Below, piece after piece: positions 59,894 through 64,000 of a DNA stretch of 64,000 nt. Within the stretch, counting starts at the first letter, position 1, and every line of letters begins with the position of its first letter. The position numbers were made by a program, and so were the translations under genes. Under the pieces are notes generated by a model, which saw only the letters and a program-made list of their open reading frames with translations, ran no database searches and was not told where the DNA came from. Source of the stretch: Sinorhizobium chiapasense (lineage in GTDB: Bacteria; Pseudomonadota; Alphaproteobacteria; Rhizobiales; Rhizobiaceae); contig NZ_CP133148.1 in NCBI RefSeq assembly GCF_036488675.1, positions 2,108,001-2,172,000 of the forward strand, in the 5' to 3' direction.

Positions 59894-60922
59894 ATGGCAC
59901 AGAATATGAGAGCCGCTGTCGTTCGACAGTTTCGTACGCCGCTCGCGATCGAGGAGGTGGAGGTTCCGACGCCGCAACCCGGGCAGATACTCGTCAAATA
60001 TGAAGCGACGGGCGTTTGCCATACCGACCTCCATGCCGCAAACGGGGACTGGCCCGTGAAACCAAGTCCACCTTTCATTCCGGGACATGAAGGTGTCGGA
60101 TATGTCTCGGCCGTCGGCGCGGGCGTGAAGAGGGTGAAGGAAGGCGACAGGGTCGGAGTGCCCTGGCTTCATACGGCTTGCGGCTACTGTCCCTATTGCC
60201 GAACCGGCTGGGAAACCTTGTGCGCGTCGCAATCCAATACCGGATATTCGGTCAATGGCACTTTCGCTGAATTCGGATTGGCAGATCCGGAGTTCGTCGG
60301 TTATCTCCCCGATGCATTGGATTTCGGACCGGCCGCCCCCGTTCTTTGCGCAGGCGTCACCGTGTACAAGGGGCTGAGAGAGACAGAGGTCCGCCCCGGT
60401 GAATGGGTGGCCATCTCCGGGGTCGGCGGCCTGGGTCACATGGCCGTTCAGTACGCGAAAGCGATGGGCATGAACGTTGTCGCCGCCGACATATTCGACG
60501 AGAAACTGTCGCTGGCAAAGCGGCTTGGGGCTGACGTCACGATCAACGGCAAAGCGAAAGATGCCATTGAGCAGGTACAAAAAGCGACGAACGGCGGCGT
60601 TCATGGGGCGCTCGTGACCGCTGTTTCTCCTGCCGCGATGGAACAGGCTTTCGGCTTCCTGCGATCACGGGGAACGATGGCGCTCGTCGGCCTTCCTCCC
60701 GGAATGATTTCCCTGCCGGTGTTCGAAACAGTCCTGAAGCGCATAACGGTGCGCGGATCGATCGTCGGCACCCGCCAGGACCTGGAGGAATCGCTGCAGT
60801 TCGCGGCGGAAGGCAAGGTGACACCGTATTTCTCGTGGGAGAGCCTGGAGAGCATCAACGACATCTTCCAACGCATGGAAGCGGGCAAGATCGACGGTCG
60901 CATCGTGATGCGGCTGCGGTAA
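59894..60922 (+). CDS. adhP: zinc-dependent alcohol dehydrogenase AdhP
   Basis: 342 residues. Catalytic zinc ligands Cys42, His65 (with Glu66) in TGVCHTDLHAA and PGHEGVGYV; structural zinc Cys96, 99, 102, 110 in ACGYCPYCRTGWETLC; Rossmann motif ISGVGGLGHMAVQYAKAMGM. Oxidises primary alcohols such as ethanol with NAD+. ATG 59894 has GAGGAGG at 5 nt. Follows a CBS pseudogene and precedes the GH94 gene by 50 bp, possibly one transcription unit. Confidence 0.94.
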   Translation: MAQNMRAAVVRQFRTPLAIEEVEVPTPQPGQILVKYEATGVCHTDLHAANGDWPVKPSPPFIPGHEGVGYVSAVGAGVKRVKEGDRVGVPWLHTACGYCPYCRTGWETLCASQSNTGYSVNGTFAEFGLADPEFVGYLPDALDFGPAAPVLCAGVTVYKGLRETEVRPGEWVAISGVGGLGHMAVQYAKAMGMNVVAADIFDEKLSLAKRLGADVTINGKAKDAIEQVQKATNGGVHGALVTAVSPAAMEQAFGFLRSRGTMALVGLPPGMISLPVFETVLKRITVRGSIVGTRQDLEESLQFAAEGKVTPYFSWESLESINDIFQRMEAGKIDGRIVMRLR

Positions 60923-60972
60923 CTTGCGCGGCGCTGTAGGGGCTGGTCCGCACCAATTGGGGGATCCGTGTG

Positions 60973-63900
60973 ATGGTCCGATCGATTGACGAAGTTGCTA
61001 GTGCTGGCGCTGCGCACCCCGTCTGCGAGCCTCCCGAAATCGCTTTGCTTTCGAACGGTCGATACGGCCTGCTTCTTACGGAGGCGGGTTCAGGCTGCGC
61101 ATCCTGGCGTGGTCTCGATGTGACGCGTTGGCGAGAGGATGCCACGCAAGATTGCTGGGGCCAGTTCTGCTACATCCGGGACCTCGAGAACGATAAGGTC
61201 TGGTCGATTGGCCGGCAGCCGATCTGTCGGGCGGATGCCACATACGAGCGAGGCTTTCATGGCGACCGCGCCGAGTTTCGCTGTTCGGTTGGAGACATCG
61301 ACGTTTCGTGGGAAGTTTGCGTCGCCACGGATTGCGACGCGGAAGTGCGTTTGCTTCGGCTGTTCAACAGGGGAACGGCGGCCAAGGAACTCGAGCTGAC
61401 CAGTTACTGCGAAGTCTGCCTGAATGGTCGACGCGCCGATAGCGCCCATCCCGCCTTTGCCAAACTCTTCGTCGAGACCTGGTTCGATGCCGGGTCCGCC
61501 GCATTGTTTGCAAGGCGTCGGCCCCGCAGTGCCTCGGAGAAGCCGATCTGGGCGGTGCACGTTTCTTCATCAAGCGATGACGCCCGCCCTTCGGTCGAGT
61601 ACGAAACGGACCGCCGCAGGTTTCTTGGCCGGGGGCGAACGCCATCGAATCCCCGCGCCCTTGAGCCTGGAACACGCCTGTCAGCCACGACGGGTCCCGT
61701 GCTCGATCCCATCTTCAGTCTGCGCAGGACGGTTGTCTTAAAACCCTCTGGAACCGAGCAGATCGCTTTCGTGACAGGCGCGGCCGACAACGAAGATGAT
61801 ATCCGGGCCATTGCTGGACGGTTTGCAGATATCGAGGCGGCCCAGCGGGCGCTGTCGGATGCCATGAAAGCCTATGCCAGCGGACTGGCTACGTCGAAGC
61901 TCACCGCCGACAAGGTGGCGGTCTACAATCGGCTGGCAGGAAGCCTGGCATTTTCGCATCGCGGTTCGCCAGATACCGGCGGTCTCGGCAATATGCGGCT
62001 GAGAAAAGACGCTCTTTGGTCGGTCGGCATTTCCGGAGATCTCCCTGTTCTGCTCCTGCGGCTCGACGGGGCGGACGAAACGTCTCTTGTCGAGGATGTC
62101 ATCGACGCCCACGCATTCATTTCCAGCCGCGGCCTTTCCTTCGATCTCGTTCTCCTCGACGAGACCGGCGCGAGCGACGAAGTGAAGATCGACGGAGAGG
62201 ACGCGAGCCTCGGCAAGCCCGGAGGCGTTCATGTCCTGTCCGCGACCGCTCTTGCGGCCGCCTCGATGGACGCGATCGCTGCTGCTGCACGCGTCGCTCT
62301 CTCCTGCAGCCAGGGACCGCTTGCCGACCAGATCGAGCTCAAGCCTGCCCCGGCGCGCCAGGCTATGACGCACACCCGGACGCACTTTCGAGCGGCCCGC
62401 AAGACGCCGTCCCATGCGAGACGGGCTGACCTGCTTTTCTGGAACGGTCGCGGGGGCTTCACCGGAGACGGGCGGGACTATGTGGTTCTTGCGGACGGTG
62501 GAGCGGAAACCCCGACACCATGGAGCAACGTCATAGCAAACCGCGAGTTCGGCTGCCTGACGAGCGAAAGCGGACTTGGCTATACCTGGGCGGGCAACAG
62601 CCAGCTCAACAGGCTCACGCCCTGGTCGAACGACCCGGTTTCGGACCCACCGGGCGAAGTCGTCTACTTGCGCGACGAGCAAAGCGACGAGCTCTGGACG
62701 CCGACCCCCCTGCCCCTCGGCCAATCGATGACAACCACGGTCACCCATGGACAGGGTTACAGTCGCTACGAGAGCGCTGGCGAAGGCCTGCACCATGAGA
62801 TGACGGTCCACGTCCCCGTGTCAGAACCGATCAAGATCATTCGCCTTGCAATCCGCAACGATGGAAAGGACCCGCGCGTCCTGACCGCCACTTACTTCGT
62901 CGAATGGGTTCTCGGTACGCTGCGCGAGGATGCTGCCACGCGGATCGCGTGTGAATTCGATGGCGCAGTGGGAGCGGTCGTCGCGTGGAACGTCTGGGAG
63001 AGCGACTTCTCCGGAAAGCTGGCATTCGTTGCGTCGAGCGTGCCGCCGCGCTCGGTTACGTGCGAACGCGGCGAGTTTCTCGGTCGGAACGGTTCCGTGT
63101 TTCAGCCTGCGGGACTTGGAGGCTCGGATCAAGGCGGCAGCGGCGGCTCGCCAAGCGATCCCTGCGCTGCGCTCACGGTCGAGGTTTCGGTCCCCCCCGG
63201 CCGAAGCGCCGAGCTGGTGTTCGTGCTCGGTTATTGCGACAGTCGTGACGAGGTTCACAGGCTCGTCCGGGAATATGCCGAGCCTAAGCGTGCGCACCGC
63301 TCACTCGCAGTCGCAGCCCGCCACTGGGATCGGCTATTGAGCTCGGTCACGGTTCGAACTCCCGACGCCGCCTTCGACCTCATGATGAACCGATGGCTGC
63401 TCTACCAGGTATTGGCTTGCCGCGTCTGGGCGCGAACGGGTTTCTATCAGTCTGGCGGCGCCTATGGTTTCCGCGACCAGCTCCAGGATGTGGCGGCCTT
63501 GGTGCAATCCGCGCCCGATGAGACACGCACCCATATTCTTCGCGCGGCGGCGCGCCAGTTCACGGAAGGAGACGTCCAGCACTGGTGGCATCCTCCGTCT
63601 GGCGTCGGCGTGCGGACCCGCATGACCGATGATCTCTATTTCCTGCCCTACGTCGTCCACCACTATGTGTCGACGACGGGAGACTATGCGCTCCTCAGTG
63701 AAGAGGTTCCGTTCATCACCTCGCCCGTCCTGAATGACGATCAGGAGGAGAGCTTCGGCGTTCCTCAGGTCAGCGAGGAGACTGGAACCCTCTATGACCA
63801 CTGCTGCCGCGCCCTGGAGCGCGGTTTCCGCCTCGGATCCCACGGGCTTCCCCTGATGGGAACCGGCGACTGGAACGACGGCATGAACAGGGTGGGTGCC

Positions 63901-64000
63901 GAGGGCAAGGGCGAGAGCGTATGGAACGGATGGTTCTTCCTCACCGTGCTCAACTCATTCGCCGAGATCGCATCGGCACATGGCGATGAGGATCGGGCAG
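60973..64000 (+). CDS. GH94-type phosphorylase-like protein (cyclic beta-1,2-glucan synthase C-terminal region homologue), 3' end outside window
   Basis: Open for at least 1009 codons, running off the window. From residue about 18 (PPEIALLSNGRYGLLLTEAGSG; WREDATQDCWGQFCYIRD) it matches the supersandwich domain of NdvB/ChvB C-termini; a second supersandwich starts near 500 (ETPTPWSNVIANREFGCLTSESG). The helical catalytic barrel shows FYQSGGAYGFRDQLQDV and, at about 964, GDWNDGMNRVG, holding the general-acid Asp of GH94. No glycosyltransferase or membrane region precedes it in the frame, which opens only after a TAG at 60937. Probably phosphorolyses beta-1,2-glucan oligomers or trims glucan chains. 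Confidence 0.88.
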   Translation, partial: MVRSIDEVASAGAAHPVCEPPEIALLSNGRYGLLLTEAGSGCASWRGLDVTRWREDATQDCWGQFCYIRDLENDKVWSIGRQPICRADATYERGFHGDRAEFRCSVGDIDVSWEVCVATDCDAEVRLLRLFNRGTAAKELELTSYCEVCLNGRRADSAHPAFAKLFVETWFDAGSAALFARRRPRSASEKPIWAVHVSSSSDDARPSVEYETDRRRFLGRGRTPSNPRALEPGTRLSATTGPVLDPIFSLRRTVVLKPSGTEQIAFVTGAADNEDDIRAIAGRFADIEAAQRALSDAMKAYASGLATSKLTADKVAVYNRLAGSLAFSHRGSPDTGGLGNMRLRKDALWSVGISGDLPVLLLRLDGADETSLVEDVIDAHAFISSRGLSFDLVLLDETGASDEVKIDGEDASLGKPGGVHVLSATALAAASMDAIAAAARVALSCSQGPLADQIELKPAPARQAMTHTRTHFRAARKTPSHARRADLLFWNGRGGFTGDGRDYVVLADGGAETPTPWSNVIANREFGCLTSESGLGYTWAGNSQLNRLTPWSNDPVSDPPGEVVYLRDEQSDELWTPTPLPLGQSMTTTVTHGQGYSRYESAGEGLHHEMTVHVPVSEPIKIIRLAIRNDGKDPRVLTATYFVEWVLGTLREDAATRIACEFDGAVGAVVAWNVWESDFSGKLAFVASSVPPRSVTCERGEFLGRNGSVFQPAGLGGSDQGGSGGSPSDPCAALTVEVSVPPGRSAELVFVLGYCDSRDEVHRLVREYAEPKRAHRSLAVAARHWDRLLSSVTVRTPDAAFDLMMNRWLLYQVLACRVWARTGFYQSGGAYGFRDQLQDVAALVQSAPDETRTHILRAAARQFTEGDVQHWWHPPSGVGVRTRMTDDLYFLPYVVHHYVSTTGDYALLSEEVPFITSPVLNDDQEESFGVPQVSEETGTLYDHCCRALERGFRLGSHGLPLMGTGDWNDGMNRVGAEGKGESVWNGWFFLTVLNSFAEIASAHGDEDRA

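Noticed and set aside
61738..62811. Minus-strand ORF of 357 codons
   Set aside because: Lies opposite the GH94 reading frame, which has strong family motifs; the antisense frame has none.

Overview
The window looks like an accessory stretch of a Sinorhizobium/Ensifer-type alphaproteobacterial genome. The reasons are about two dozen RIME-type palindromic mosaic repeats between genes, an ars operon carrying an aquaglyceroporin (the aqpS arrangement known from Sinorhizobium meliloti), BA14K, DUF1127, DUF1194 and DUF1236-type proteins, an HWE-family histidine kinase, and a GH94 protein related to the cyclic beta-1,2-glucan synthase family. This assignment is inference from content; no rRNA or tRNA gene was seen.

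Layout. 1-1139 holds the end of an IS1182-type transposase. 1.4-17.4 kb is a detoxification and small-molecule region: VOC protein, two glutathione transferases, isochorismatase-like hydrolase, two exported alpha/beta hydrolases, nitroreductase plus AhpD-like protein behind an AraC regulator, a P5C reductase-like enzyme, a truncated hemoglobin, and two LysR genes each divergent from an enzyme gene. 17.5-27.3 kb holds envelope and secreted proteins (BA14K pair, L,D-transpeptidase, DUF1194, RlpA-like) and an HWE kinase/response-regulator pair. 27.5-29.5 kb has an AraC regulator divergent from a methyltransferase.

29.7-39.3 kb is the most unusual part. A phage-like module (a LexA/S24-type repressor, a protein with only a DnaA DNA-binding-like domain, a DnaT-like protein and small unknowns) is followed by a mercury cassette, merR / merT-merP-merA. 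Its MerA carries a complete organomercurial lyase (MerB) domain in place of the usual N-terminal metal-binding domain. Arrays of tandem hairpins lie in two gaps of the module. Three half-sites spaced exactly 32 bp apart and a 22-bp tandem duplication lie at the repressor start. The same half-site recurs beyond the mer cassette, which suggests the cassette entered a repressor-controlled module.

39.5-43.4 kb: flavin-binding protein, VOC protein, GreA/GreB-like factor, orphan PAS histidine kinase. 43.4-46.7 kb: an IS481 fragment joined to an IS630 remnant, plus a second IS630 right end. These cut or end the reading frames of a quinone-reductase-like gene, an HxlR regulator and an MFS transporter. 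46.9-54.4 kb: sulfotransferase-like protein, DUF2200, lipoprotein hydrolase, SAM hydrolase overlapping pterin dehydratase, Tat-exported aspartoacylase-like protein, DUF899 protein. 56.6-59.4 kb: arsR-arsC-aqpS-arsC-arsH. 59.6-64 kb: a decayed CBS-domain gene, adhP and the start of a large GH94 protein that runs off the window.

RIME elements repeatedly touch genes. They supply the stop codons of a DUF1127 protein and of the GreA/GreB-like factor, and one sits between the MerR-controlled promoter and merT, so that the only visible merT start codon lies at the RIME edge.
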